From: Clostridia bacterium
GTDB taxonomy: Bacteria > Bacillota > Clostridia > TANB77 > CAG-508
NCBI GenBank assembly: GCA_017515985.1
Contig: JAFWDV010000020.1
Location: 1-64,000, forward strand
Direction: 5' to 3'
Length of the DNA stretch: 64,000 nucleotides
The notes below the pieces were generated by a model. The model worked only from the letters and a program-made list of their open reading frames with translations. It made no database searches and had not been told where the DNA came from. The first letter of the stretch is position 1, and each line of letters starts with the position of its first letter. The translations under genes were made by a program, and so were the position numbers. Shown piece after piece: positions 42,498 to 51,519 of the stretch.

Positions 42498-44072
42498 TTA
42501 CTTTATTCCTCTTAAAAATTTTTGTTTTTCTTTCTCTTCGTTTTCTCTACGCTTTTTTAATTCTGAACTATATTTTTTCATGCTATTAACTCTTTCCAAA
42601 ATTTGACTTCCTCTAGATTTATTTGCTATATCTCTTTTAGTTTTCTCGTTGCTCTCTTTCAAAGAAATAATTCTATCTTGGTATTTAGCATAAAACTTAC
42701 TCTTTCCAGATTTATCTAATTTAGGTTTCTTCCACTTTTCCTTTTTTGATGATGTAACTTTTTTATATTTTAATTTATGGCTAAGCATCAAATACTCTGG
42801 ATCGTTTTGTTTATCCTTGAATCTTAAGTCTTCACATATAAGTTCAATGATTGCTTTTGCAATTGCATCTGGATTATGTCTAATGTGACCATTTTCAATC
42901 GAAGCTAAATCTCGTTTTACAATCTTTATCCCTTGAGCTTTTGCTTTTTGAATATCCTGTTCAACAAGCTCTGCACCTTCCTTATTATATTTTCTAATAA
43001 ATTCAGGCATTATTTCACCAGAATCATATAAACAATAATCTATTGTACCTTCGCCAATATGACGTTTTATAGCCTTAATATGGTCAGATAATGAATAATT
43101 ATATGTTTGTCCTGGTTCAGTCATTATATTACTTACGTATATTTTGAAGCCTTTTGATTCTTTTAACGCCTTTGAAACTCCATTCACAAGTAAATTTGGA
43201 ATAACGTTTGTGTATAAACTACCCGGCCCAATAATAATCGCATCTGCATCTTTAATAGCTTCAACAACACCTGGAGCAACCTTAACATTTGTTGGATTTA
43301 TATATACTCTATTTATACCTACAATTTTGCTATTTACTGCATCTGGTATCTCAGATCTACCTTTTACAATAGTTCCATCAGATAGCTCCGCACATATTTC
43401 AATTTCTTCTTGTGTAACAGGTAATACCCTTCCTGTCATATTCAAAATGTCTTTGCCTCTTTCTATTGATTTTGTAAAGTCTGAATATGTATTTTTCATT
43501 GCAAGCAAGTAAATATCGCCAAAAGAAAGAGATTTTAAATTGCCATATTGAAATTTAAAATTAATCAATCTACTCATTTCTTCTTCGTTACCAGCAAGAG
43601 CAATAATACTTTCCTTAACGTCTTCTAGAGGTAGTGTATCTAGTAAAATTCTTGAATCAGAATTCTTATCACCATAATCGCTAACTGTTACAATAGCCGT
43701 TATATTATCGGTATACTCTTTTAATCCTCTAAGAACAGTATTTAATCCGCTTCCTCCTCCTATAACTACTACTTTTGGTCCTTGATCGTAAACTTTTTTA
43801 TTATATATTAATGATTTTACATCTGCTCTTTTATCTGTTTTTTTGACTAAAATTTCAAGATTTCGTTTTTGTAATGAAACACAACCAACTACAATTCCAA
43901 CAAAACCACATACAAATAAAATAGCAATTTTGAAAATTGTTTTTATATCTAATGTATCTGTTACAATTATGGTTGATATTGCATAACATATGCACACAAT
44001 TGCTACAACAATTAAAATCAACCATCTTTTTATGTTATTTCCTGATTTAAACCATGAAAAAAAACCTTTCAT
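42498..44072 (-). CDS. yvcK: YvcK/CofD-like gluconeogenesis factor
   Basis: 524 residues. Two N-terminal membrane helices (WLILIVVAIVCICYAIS, TIFKIAILFVCGFVGIVVG), then the YvcK domain: VVVIGGGSGLNTVLRGLKEY (nucleotide-sugar loop), AIVTVSDYGDKNSDSRILLDTLPLEDVKESI, IIGPGSLYTNVIPNLLVNGV and NIMTEPGQTYNYSLSDHIKAI. YvcK binds UDP-sugars and affects cell wall synthesis and gluconeogenic growth. A basic C-terminal extension of about 90 residues is unusual. The ATG at 44072 has GAGAGGG five bases upstream. It follows murB, giving a wall-related pair. Confidence 0.9.
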   Translation of the reverse strand: MKGFFSWFKSGNNIKRWLILIVVAIVCICYAISTIIVTDTLDIKTIFKIAILFVCGFVGIVVGCVSLQKRNLEILVKKTDKRADVKSLIYNKKVYDQGPKVVVIGGGSGLNTVLRGLKEYTDNITAIVTVSDYGDKNSDSRILLDTLPLEDVKESIIALAGNEEEMSRLINFKFQYGNLKSLSFGDIYLLAMKNTYSDFTKSIERGKDILNMTGRVLPVTQEEIEICAELSDGTIVKGRSEIPDAVNSKIVGINRVYINPTNVKVAPGVVEAIKDADAIIIGPGSLYTNVIPNLLVNGVSKALKESKGFKIYVSNIMTEPGQTYNYSLSDHIKAIKRHIGEGTIDYCLYDSGEIMPEFIRKYNKEGAELVEQDIQKAKAQGIKIVKRDLASIENGHIRHNPDAIAKAIIELICEDLRFKDKQNDPEYLMLSHKLKYKKVTSSKKEKWKKPKLDKSGKSKFYAKYQDRIISLKESNEKTKRDIANKSRGSQILERVNSMKKYSSELKKRRENEEKEKQKFLRGIK

Positions 44073-44082
44073 AAAACCCTCT

Positions 44083-45006
44083 CTATTCACCTAGTACTTC
44101 AACTTCAAGCTCTATTTCCTTGCCAAACTTTTCGAAAACGGCTTTTTTTACATAGTCAGCTAAATCTAACACGTCTTTTGCAGTTGCATTTCCTTTGTTG
44201 ACTATAAAACCTGCATGTATTTCTGAAACCTGCGCTCCACCAATTGAATATCCCTTAAGTCCACATTCGTCAATTAATTTCGCTGTTATAAAATCTTTAC
44301 CCCTTTTGAATGTGCTACCTGCACTTGGATAATTAAGTGGCTGCGTACTTTTTCTGATTTCCAAATTTCTTTCCATTTTTCTTTTTATATCTTCGGCATT
44401 GTTTTCAATATTTAATAAAAGCTCCGTTTCCAATATAATCAATTTTTCATCTGAAAAAATACTATGTCTGTATGAAAAACGTTGCTCTTCATTTTTTAAT
44501 ATATGTACGTTTCCGTACTCATCTAAACATTTTGTCTTTACGACTATATCTTTGAATTCTCCACCATGAGCACCTGCATTCATTCTTATTGCTCCACCAA
44601 TAGATCCTGGTATTAACGCTGCAAATTCAAATCCACTTATATTTTCCTTTACCAATTTTTGGGCAATCATTCCAAGTGATGCACCTGCTTCTGCTATAAC
44701 TTTCACCTGTTTATCATTTATCTTTTCAATCTTAACCGATTTAAAATCTATTTTTATTACTATGCCTCTAATTCCGCCATCTTTGACCAATATATTACTT
44801 CCATTTCCTATGATAGTTATTGGTATTTCATTTAGTTTGGCAAAGTTAATTATTTTCTTCAATTCATCTATATCAGATACTTTCACAAATATATCTGCAG
44901 TTCCCCCAATTCTAAACGAAGTATGCTTGCTCATAGGCTCATTCAATGTAATATCTTTTACATTTAGTTGTTCTATAAAATAGTTATAAATTTCTTTTTT
45001 TTGCAC
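44083..45006 (-). CDS. murB: UDP-N-acetylenolpyruvoylglucosamine reductase MurB
   Basis: 307 residues. FAD enzyme making UDP-MurNAc for peptidoglycan. Seen: MSKHTSFRIGGTADIFVKV, ITIIGNGSNILVKDGGIRGIVI, GFEFAALIPGSIGGAIRMNAGAHGGEF, FSYRHSIF, YPSAGSTFKRGKDF with the catalytic Ser region, and AGFIVNKGNATAKDVLDL. A GTG start follows AGGGGGA. It is close upstream of yvcK. Confidence 0.95.
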   Translation of the reverse strand: MQKKEIYNYFIEQLNVKDITLNEPMSKHTSFRIGGTADIFVKVSDIDELKKIINFAKLNEIPITIIGNGSNILVKDGGIRGIVIKIDFKSVKIEKINDKQVKVIAEAGASLGMIAQKLVKENISGFEFAALIPGSIGGAIRMNAGAHGGEFKDIVVKTKCLDEYGNVHILKNEEQRFSYRHSIFSDEKLIILETELLLNIENNAEDIKRKMERNLEIRKSTQPLNYPSAGSTFKRGKDFITAKLIDECGLKGYSIGGAQVSEIHAGFIVNKGNATAKDVLDLADYVKKAVFEKFGKEIELEVEVLGE

Positions 45007-45105
45007 AAGAAATTCCCCCTATAATTTTTTTTCATTATATATTATATGGTTTTAAAAATCAATGAGAAGTTTACTAATAATAGCCAAATTTAAAGGATAA
45101 AAAAA

Positions 45106-45155
45106 GTTTCAATTCATATATTTTATCACTATAGATAAAACATCCGAATTGAAAC
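45106..45155 (-). terminator. Terminator after the DUF5684 gene
   Basis: A long stem: GTTTCAATTC / GAATTGAAAC outside and TTTTATC / GATAAAA inside, followed on the minus strand by a seven-T run. Confidence 0.85.
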
Positions 45156-45180
45156 ATTTAAAACCTATATTTAATTAAAT

Positions 45181-45846
45181 TTACTGTATAACTTCTTTGC
45201 TTTTAGGTACATAATTTCCTTTGTATTCTGATTTACCAAATCCTATTATCAAAATGAATATTCCAGGAACTAAAATCATACCTGCAATATATCCTCCTCC
45301 TAATCCATAAGCTTTAGAAATACGTATTGCAAAGAAGATATTTACAACCAATACGCCAATTGCAGCTACTGATTCAAGTGTAGATGCTATTGATAATCCA
45401 ATACCTCCATTCATGACATCACTAATAATCTCCTCATCAAAATCATCATCATCCAAATCATATGGTGGATAAATATTAACGTAGTTTGTATGTATTCCTG
45501 TAGTACGTTTCTTTGTATTTGTTCTATATGATGAACTGCTATATGTATTATTTAGATAATTATCTGTATAATTACCTATTTTACTTATATACATAATACT
45601 CATTGATAAAACAACAGAAACTAAAAATGCATATACAGCCTTTACAGCTATAAGCCCTCCACTTAAACCTACAATTTTATACATAACAAAATCATTGTAA
45701 AAAGGTACCCATGCCTTCCATCCAGCCTCACCAGCTTTTTTCATACATTGCATATATCCTAAAGCTGTCATAACATATGATGCAATTATTGCAATACATG
45801 CAATTACTATAACCATAGCCATCATTGTGCCAAATATGGTCATCAT
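45181..45846 (-). CDS. DUF5684-family membrane protein
   Basis: 221 residues. N-terminal helix, then the family motif YMQCMKKAGEAGWKAWVPFYNDFVMYKIVG, further helices, a variable hydrophilic loop (SSYRTNTKKR, DLDDDDFDEE) and C-terminal helices (YGLGGGYIAGMILVPGIFILIIGFG). The family is widespread in Clostridia near signal peptidases or alone; function unknown. RBS AAGGAG. It has its own terminator. Confidence 0.7.
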   Translation of the reverse strand: MMTIFGTMMAMVIVIACIAIIASYVMTALGYMQCMKKAGEAGWKAWVPFYNDFVMYKIVGLSGGLIAVKAVYAFLVSVVLSMSIMYISKIGNYTDNYLNNTYSSSSYRTNTKKRTTGIHTNYVNIYPPYDLDDDDFDEEIISDVMNGGIGLSIASTLESVAAIGVLVVNIFFAIRISKAYGLGGGYIAGMILVPGIFILIIGFGKSEYKGNYVPKSKEVIQ

Positions 45847-45895
45847 AATAAATCACTCCTTTTCTTAAATACTAACTGTGGCTATTATACCATAA

Positions 45896-47218
45896 TTATT
45901 TAAAATTTACTATTTCTTTTTTTAAATTGTCAAAATTTTTAAGTTTCCAAGACCAGTTTTCTGTTATTTCTACGCCAGGCATATTTATTCTTGCCTCATC
46001 ATCTAAACCTAAAATATCCTGCACTGTTATAACAACAATTTTTGCCTTACACTTCATACAATATTGCATAACTCCAATATTAATATTGATATCGTAACAT
46101 TCATTTTTTCTCAAAAATTGCTTGAATTGCTCTTTTCCCTTATCATCTAAATTTTTGTACCATCCATACATTGTTGAACAATCATGACTTCCAGGAAAAA
46201 CAATTACATTTTCGTCTTCATTATCATTATCGTACAATGTATCTAAATTAATAGTAAATTGTAAAATCTTCTGTCTTGTAAAATTATAATGCTGTCTTAG
46301 TCTAACGGTTTCTTCTCTGATATCACCTAAGTCTTCTATAATCAGGTTTTCCTTTTTTATACTACCATCTCTAAATAATTCATCAAAAAAGCCGTAGCTA
46401 ACACCATCAACGTACACACCCTCTTTTCCGGTCTTTCCAATTGGAATTTTGAAAAAAGAATCATATCCCCTGAAATAGTCCACTCGCACTATATCAAAAA
46501 GTTTAAAATAGTATTTATATCTATCTATAAGATATTTATAATTATCTTTTTTTATGTTATCTACATTATAAACAGGACAATTCCATCTTTGACCATTACT
46601 ATTAAAATAATCTGGCGGAGTTCCCGCTTCATATGTAAATTCTCCGTTTTTCATTTCAAAGCATTCAGGATTGAACATTGTTTCTGCTGAATTAAACATT
46701 GGATATGCTGGCATATCACCAATTATCTTAACGCCATTAGAATTAGCATATTCCTTAACTTCCGTCCATTGTTTAAATAAAATATACTGCAAAAATAAAT
46801 AGTAATCCTTTGTCTCACCACCTATTTTACACATATATTCTGCATATTGGTCTATTCCTATATTTTCAATAAATTCCTCATATAAGTTATCCTTTACAAA
46901 TTTAGAAAAAGCCTCCTTATAGTATTTTTCCTTAAAATTGTCATAGGTGGCTCTATCTGAAATAGGACGCATTTCAGCATCAGTTATTAGACCATCATCC
47001 TTTAGCTTATCTAATGAAATGTAATCCTCCTCCAATGCATAATAGCTTAGTGGCGAATACGGAAGTCTATTACATGCATTGATAGGTAATATTTCCCAAT
47101 ATTTAACATTATGCTCTTTAAGTATATCAATAAATTCAAACGCTTCATAGCCGAAATCACCAATGCCATATTTACTTGGCAGTGAATAAATTGGCAATAA
47201 AATTCCCTTTTCTTTCAT
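45896..47218 (-). CDS. malQ: 4-alpha-glucanotransferase (GH77)
   Basis: 440 residues, a short GH77 enzyme (usual length about 500). It transfers maltodextrin segments between chains. Seen: GILLPIYSLPSKYGIGDFG, YWEILPINACNRLPYSPLSYYA, IGDMPAYP, VRVDYFRGYDSFFKIP (nucleophile Asp region), LIIEDLGDIREETVRLRQ (acid Glu) and IVFPGSHDCSTMYGWY, where most members read GTHDNDT. Works with the debranching enzyme at 40475 in glycogen turnover (inferred). Confidence 0.92.
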   Translation of the reverse strand: MKEKGILLPIYSLPSKYGIGDFGYEAFEFIDILKEHNVKYWEILPINACNRLPYSPLSYYALEEDYISLDKLKDDGLITDAEMRPISDRATYDNFKEKYYKEAFSKFVKDNLYEEFIENIGIDQYAEYMCKIGGETKDYYLFLQYILFKQWTEVKEYANSNGVKIIGDMPAYPMFNSAETMFNPECFEMKNGEFTYEAGTPPDYFNSNGQRWNCPVYNVDNIKKDNYKYLIDRYKYYFKLFDIVRVDYFRGYDSFFKIPIGKTGKEGVYVDGVSYGFFDELFRDGSIKKENLIIEDLGDIREETVRLRQHYNFTRQKILQFTINLDTLYDNDNEDENVIVFPGSHDCSTMYGWYKNLDDKGKEQFKQFLRKNECYDININIGVMQYCMKCKAKIVVITVQDILGLDDEARINMPGVEITENWSWKLKNFDNLKKEIVNFK

Positions 47219-47275
47219 TCCGAACCTCTCTTTGGTATTTAAATTCTCTTTTCAATATCTATACATTTCAGAAAT

Positions 47276-47320
47276 AAAAACCCAAAAAGTTAAACTACTT
47301 GTATAACCTTCCGGGTTTTT
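47276..47320 (-). terminator. Probable terminator after the DUF5640-like lipoprotein
   Basis: AAAAACCC / GGGTTTTT arms enclose about 29 bases that can pair further (AAAGTTA with TAACCTT, imperfect). Confidence 0.6.
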
Positions 47321-47358
47321 ATAATTATTTATTATTAGTATTTTTTAATTCATAAAAA

Positions 47359-47697
47359 CTATTTCTTTGTATAAACTACATCTTCGCCAAAGCTATCTTT
47401 TATTATAAGCTTATTTCCTTCAATTCTATATCCGAATTCATTTGGACTTGTTGTTCCCTCATAGCTTATTACAACAGAATTACCTTTATCTTCATATGTA
47501 AATTTCATTTCTGTGCTATATGCTGAATATGATCCAGTTTTGTCTTCATTGAATTTATATACATATCCTGAATGATCCCATGATCCTATTAATGATGGTG
47601 CACTATTCTTCTTGTTTTCACATCCTGTTAGTGTTAATGCAGCTATTGCCATTATAGCAATTACTAACACTGATAATAATTTTTTTGTACTTTTCAT
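47359..47697 (-). CDS. Small lipoprotein, DUF5640-like
   Basis: 112 residues: signal peptide with lipobox LTGC (Cys at 26), then an eight-stranded-looking domain beginning IGSWDHSGYVYKFNEDKTGSYSAY and ending VEYTKK-like (EDVVYTKK). The GxW...F..DGtG pattern resembles lipocalin-like DUF5640 domains common in Clostridia; function unknown. AAGGAGG upstream. It has its own terminator. Confidence 0.7.
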   Translation of the reverse strand: MKSTKKLLSVLVIAIMAIAALTLTGCENKKNSAPSLIGSWDHSGYVYKFNEDKTGSYSAYSTEMKFTYEDKGNSVVISYEGTTSPNEFGYRIEGNKLIIKDSFGEDVVYTKK

Positions 47698-47750
47698 TCG
47701 AATTCCTCCTTAATATTTTATATTGTAACTATATCACTTTGCAATTTAAT

Positions 47751-48086
47751 TTACAATGGAATTGAGAAAAAAATTTCCTCTATTATTCTTGCAGATTCAC
47801 CGACATAATCTACGCATCTTCCCTCATGAGACATTAGCTCTTTACATGTTGCATAGCCAAAACGTCTAACAAATTCTTTCTCAAATTCTTCGACCTTATC
47901 ACTATGACCTGTCTCTTCTAATATCCTTATTGCAGTTAATAATGCCCCACACTTTCCATCAATACTTCTTGGTGCAGGAATATTTCCGCTTAATTTGAAA
48001 TCCTCGGAAAATGCACTATACAATGAAACAGAGCAATTATTCCCTTGATTCTTTAAATTTCTAGCTTTTTCTTCATATTTTCCCAT
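47751..48086 (-). CDS. C_GCAxxG_C_C-type small redox protein
   Basis: 111 residues resembling the C-GCAxxG-C-C family: Cys18 in NQGNNCSVSLYSAF, KCGALLTAIRIL in place of GCAxxG, then ATCKELMSHEGRCVDYVGESARIIEEI with the paired Cys. Members are presumed redox-active cytoplasmic proteins of anaerobes. The central motif deviates (CGALLTA), so activity may differ. It follows a lipoprotein gene with 12 bases between, probably cotranscribed. Confidence 0.75.
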   Translation of the reverse strand: MGKYEEKARNLKNQGNNCSVSLYSAFSEDFKLSGNIPAPRSIDGKCGALLTAIRILEETGHSDKVEEFEKEFVRRFGYATCKELMSHEGRCVDYVGESARIIEEIFFSIPL

Positions 48087-48098
48087 AAAAAATCTCCA

Positions 48099-48743
48099 TT
48101 AATTATTTAGAGTAACTACTAAAGAATCGATTATAGCTTGTGTTTCACTATCTATAGCATCAGCACTTTTGTGCTCTTCATTGCCTTTGTAGTATACACC
48201 CATACCCATATATGATCCAGGATAAATATCATCTACAGCAATCATGTAGTTGAATCCATAATATTTATAGTTTCCTGATGATCCTTCTTTGCTCTCACGT
48301 TTTACTGCTTTTCTTCCATTTATTTCAAGCTTTTCTGTATTGTTCTTTGGAATTGTAGATGATGGATCGTCCATCCATTGTAAATATCCATCAAATGTAG
48401 CCTTAACATCACCGAATTTTTCTTTATAATCCTTTGAAGTATTATATGCTAGTCCAGAAGTTGTAAAAACTAATACAGCTTTTTCTGTTTCTAAATAAAA
48501 TGATCCTTTAAATTTGCAATCTTCTGGTTTTTCTTTTGAAAATGCATATTTTGGTGTTTCATCTTCTTTCTTTGGAACTAAAACAGTAATTTTTCCTTTT
48601 CCAAATACTTCAGATGTTTCTATAGTATTTGCCTTTTTAGCATCTTTACCGCTATCTCCACCATTACCTTCACATCCTGTTAAAGCAAATAAGCTCACCA
48701 TTAACAAAGTCATTACTGATAATAAACTTATAATTTTTTTCAT
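48099..48743 (-). CDS. Lipoprotein, hypothetical
   Basis: 214 residues: signal peptide with lipobox FALTGC, then a domain with KGKITVLVPKKEDETPKYAF, AFT-like strands and a tail EAIDSETQAIIDSLVVTL; the overall pattern suggests a substrate-binding or stress-type fold but I recognise no family. The ATG at 48743 has GGGAGG upstream; the longer upstream reading is unsupported. It lies just before the C_GCAxxG gene. Confidence 0.65.
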   Translation of the reverse strand: MKKIISLLSVMTLLMVSLFALTGCEGNGGDSGKDAKKANTIETSEVFGKGKITVLVPKKEDETPKYAFSKEKPEDCKFKGSFYLETEKAVLVFTTSGLAYNTSKDYKEKFGDVKATFDGYLQWMDDPSSTIPKNNTEKLEINGRKAVKRESKEGSSGNYKYYGFNYMIAVDDIYPGSYMGMGVYYKGNEEHKSADAIDSETQAIIDSLVVTLNN

Positions 48744-48805
48744 TATAAAACCTCCCAATAAATTTTTAAATACGCTACTTTTTATATCATACAAAAATAT
48801 TTTTT

Positions 48806-49012
48806 TCAACGCCTTATATTTAAATTTATCAAACCAATAAAATATCCCATAATACTACATAAAATGAGAATAATGAATAAATCATTCTTAAAAATTATTT
48901 TTAATATTAAAAGTATAATCGAAACAACAATAGGCAATACACATGCTAGCTTAATTCCGCTTACGTTTTCTAATATTAATTGGATCTTTATGAAATAATC
49001 GCTCTTTTTCAT
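48806..49012 (-). CDS. Possible small membrane protein
   Basis: Up to 68 residues with two hydrophobic helices (LACVLPIVVSIILLILKIIF, LFIILILCSIMGYFIGLI). It overlaps the 3' end of the upstream membrane protein gene by 62 bases and has no clear ribosome binding site, so the true start may lie further downstream and translation may be coupled. Confidence 0.4.
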   Translation of the reverse strand: MKKSDYFIKIQLILENVSGIKLACVLPIVVSIILLILKIIFKNDLFIILILCSIMGYFIGLINLNIRR

Positions 49013-49778
49013 CTATATATTTCGTATTAATTATAAGCTCTATAATTGTTCCTAAAATCAAACTAACTAATATCACACAATAAATAATAAAAATATCTGT
49101 ACAGTATCGTATTGCATTACTATTATCCATTCTAGATATATTAATATTTTTACTATTTAATTTTTTTCCCTCATAATTATACATTCGTGGTGAGTATATT
49201 TTAATTAACTCATCATTTCTATCATATATACAATAAATCTGGTCACCCTCATTTATATACGCATACTCAATTCCATCTACTTTGATTTCTTTATTGTTCT
49301 CAATATCAATAAAATAATTATTAAAAAATTTCCTTCCCATAGTAGAATTTTTATTCTTTACCGTAGCAAAAGAAATAGTCCAATCATTACTATCTGCAAT
49401 ATTACTACTTTTGTCAATGCTTTTGTAGCTTAGTACCGAAAAATAAATACTACCTATAAAACCTAAAAGAAAAATTAATATTACGCATAAAACAGTACGA
49501 ACTGTACCTTTCATCAGTCCTTTTTCTCTTTTTAATTTTACTACAAAATAAACAATTGCTATAAAACAGCAGACAGCAATAACAATGCCAAAAATGGTAT
49601 ATATTATTTCTTCATGTTGATTACCTCTAAGCTGATTTGTAATTGTTTCATCTGTTAACCCAGTTACGCTTCCATCTCGTGCCAATTCCATTGCTTGATA
49701 ATTTTTAAAACCCAAAAAAAACAAAATCGCAATTACTATAATTTTAAATACTATAAACTTACCTTCTTTAGTTCTCAT
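48951..49778 (-). CDS. Integral membrane protein, hypothetical
   Basis: 275 residues with four predicted membrane helices: FIVFKIIVIAILFFLGF, IIYTIFGIVIAVCCFIAIVYF, VLCVILIFLLGFIGSIYF and FIIYCVILVSLILGTIIEL. Between the third and fourth lies an extracytoplasmic domain of about 110 residues (YINEGDQIYCIYDRNDELIKIYSP). No family recognised. Its only candidate ribosome binding site, GGAGG at about 49792, is part of a GGGACGGA repeat 12 bases before the ATG. Confidence 0.6.
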   Translation of the reverse strand: MRTKEGKFIVFKIIVIAILFFLGFKNYQAMELARDGSVTGLTDETITNQLRGNQHEEIIYTIFGIVIAVCCFIAIVYFVVKLKREKGLMKGTVRTVLCVILIFLLGFIGSIYFSVLSYKSIDKSSNIADSNDWTISFATVKNKNSTMGRKFFNNYFIDIENNKEIKVDGIEYAYINEGDQIYCIYDRNDELIKIYSPRMYNYEGKKLNSKNINISRMDNSNAIRYCTDIFIIYCVILVSLILGTIIELIINTKYIDEKERLFHKDPINIRKRKRN

Positions 49779-49779
49779 T

Positions 49780-49801
49780 AAAAATTTTTTCCTCCGTCCC
49801 C
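49780..49801. repeat. GGGACGGA repeat arm serving as ribosome binding site
   Basis: Minus strand: GGGGACGGAGGAAAAAATTTTT, directly before the ATG at 49778. The core GGAGG is correctly oriented and 12 bases from the start codon. No second arm is present. Confidence 0.7.
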
Positions 49802-49808
49802 AAAATTT

Positions 49809-51020
49809 CTATACAAATCTTCCCATCCATATTATCAAATATAGCGAAATATTGATTAATATAATCAATAATAGATGTCTCTTCCATTCTGATGCAATAT
49901 TTGCAGTAAACTCTCTAATTAGAGCATTTGTATAGAAATACCATTTTGTTTTACTGCCCATGCCTTCACAATCAAGACCCTCGTTATTGGCAATAACACC
50001 ACTTCTAAAAACGTGATAATTAGATGTAGAAAAAACTATCTTTCCATTATTATTTATTTTATCAATTTCTTTCTTTGAAAATCTCATGTTTTCATTGGTT
50101 GAGCTTGATTTGTTCTCAATGATTATATTTTGCTTATCTATGCCTTTATCAAGTAAATAATTTCTAATTGCTTCAGCCTCAGATATTACCTCATCCGCGC
50201 CTTTGCCACCAGATGGGATGAAAACTATATCTTTATTGGCTTCATTCTTTTGATTTCTAGCAAATTCTAAAGCTTTATCAACTCTTCCTTGTAGTAAAGG
50301 AGTTAAAGTTCCATCTTTTCGAACTCTCGCCCCTAAAATAACAACAAAATCTTTGTCATATTTTGGTTTATGTCTAGCTGCCTTTATATTGCAATACAAC
50401 GTAGATAATATCAAACAGTAGAAATACGAAAGTACAACGTTTACACTTATATCCACAAATCTTTTTACAAGTAATTGTGAATTATCTTTAAATACATGTT
50501 TTGTGTATTTATATACAGTTTGGCTACTTAAAACACAAAATATTAATACAATGCCGAAAACAATTCCAAGCACATTTTGAACTCTAAATCTTTCTTTTTT
50601 AATAAGAATAATATTCGTTATTACGCAATATATTGATAGCGTAATAATACATGGAAGCGTAAGTGAAGCAAAAAATGAAAAAGATTCTAATGAATTATTG
50701 TAAAACTCCACTATATTTGTAGAATGAAAATTATGTACTAAAAGCTCGATCTGTCTTAAAATATTTATTACAACAAAAATCATAAGACCTAGATTTAACA
50801 CTATATTATACGAATACTTCTGTTTTTTATATTTTTCTCTTACGTACATTGCAATACCATACGTAAGTCTAATCAAATATAAAATAACAACAAATCTAAT
50901 TGCTATGCCTAAATACACACTATTAGATTTATCAACCGTAGCTAAAATAACAATACTTAATACAATAAATATAGCAGTTAATATTTTATACGTTTTATTT
51001 ATATGCATTTTTATTTTCAC
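49809..51020 (-). CDS. YdcF/SanA-like (DUF218) membrane protein
   Basis: 403 residues. Six or so N-terminal membrane helices, then a C-terminal DUF218 domain: DFVVILGARVRKDGTLTPLLQGRVDKAL, VFIPSGGKGADEVISEAEAIRNYL, IIENKSSSTNENMRFSK, and FSTSNYHVFRSGVIAN, followed by a last helix. Relatives (YdcF, SanA, ElyC) affect envelope integrity; the biochemical activity is unsettled. RBS AAGGTG. It lies upstream of the four-helix membrane protein. Confidence 0.85.
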   Translation of the reverse strand: MKIKMHINKTYKILTAIFIVLSIVILATVDKSNSVYLGIAIRFVVILYLIRLTYGIAMYVREKYKKQKYSYNIVLNLGLMIFVVINILRQIELLVHNFHSTNIVEFYNNSLESFSFFASLTLPCIITLSIYCVITNIILIKKERFRVQNVLGIVFGIVLIFCVLSSQTVYKYTKHVFKDNSQLLVKRFVDISVNVVLSYFYCLILSTLYCNIKAARHKPKYDKDFVVILGARVRKDGTLTPLLQGRVDKALEFARNQKNEANKDIVFIPSGGKGADEVISEAEAIRNYLLDKGIDKQNIIIENKSSSTNENMRFSKKEIDKINNNGKIVFSTSNYHVFRSGVIANNEGLDCEGMGSKTKWYFYTNALIREFTANIASEWKRHLLLIILINISLYLIIWMGRFV

Positions 51021-51032
51021 ACCTTTAAAAAT

Positions 51033-51413
51033 CTATTTCTTTTCAGCAAGATATCTCTCAATATTCGCAACATCTTCTAAATCTCTCTTCATTTGTCTCG
51101 CTTTTTTATATTTTAACATGTCTTCTAATCTTTGAACTTGGTATTTTCCCAATTTATCACATACAAGTTCATCATTTATTACAAATTCGAGCTTATCACT
51201 TACATGATAAAAATTATTTTGATTACTACTTCCCTCTTTGATTCCATATCTCTCCATCAAAATTTTTCCTAATTTTGGAGTAACACAAATATCTAGATCT
51301 CCGGCTACATCTCTTAATCCATATAAAACCAAACATCCGCTAGATAAAATATAGAATTCTTCTGTAGGTAAATCCAAACTTTCTATATATTCAATTAATT
51401 CCTCTTTATTCAT
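51033..51413 (-). CDS. Nucleotidyltransferase-fold protein, hypothetical
   Basis: 126 residues. The segment YILSSGCLVLYGLRDVAGDLDICVTPKLG resembles the nucleotidyltransferase motif (hG-x-G/S ... D-x-D) of DUF6036 or AbiEii-like proteins, with DLD as the metal pair. The C-terminal half is helical and basic (YKKARQMKRDLEDVANIERYL). The ATG at 51413 has GAGGAGG upstream. Such folds occur in antitoxin or toxin modules, but no partner gene is seen beside it. Confidence 0.6.
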   Translation of the reverse strand: MNKEELIEYIESLDLPTEEFYILSSGCLVLYGLRDVAGDLDICVTPKLGKILMERYGIKEGSSNQNNFYHVSDKLEFVINDELVCDKLGKYQVQRLEDMLKYKKARQMKRDLEDVANIERYLAEKK

Positions 51414-51431
51414 AAAAACCTCCTCAAAATT

Positions 51432-51502
51432 TAGGGACGGACTCATTATTTTAGTTTACAGAACTCACCTTAATCGTCAACTAAAATAATGAGTCCGTCC
51501 CT
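51432..51502. repeat. GGGACGGACTCATT-type palindrome
   Basis: A full inverted repeat: AGGGACGGACTCATTATTTT and AAAATAATGAGTCCGTCCCT around 30 bases of loop that pair partly (TAGTTTA / CAACTAA). It lies upstream of the nucleotidyltransferase-fold gene and downstream of the ABC permease. Confidence 0.9.
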
Positions 51503-51519
51503 TTTTTATTTTACCTTTT

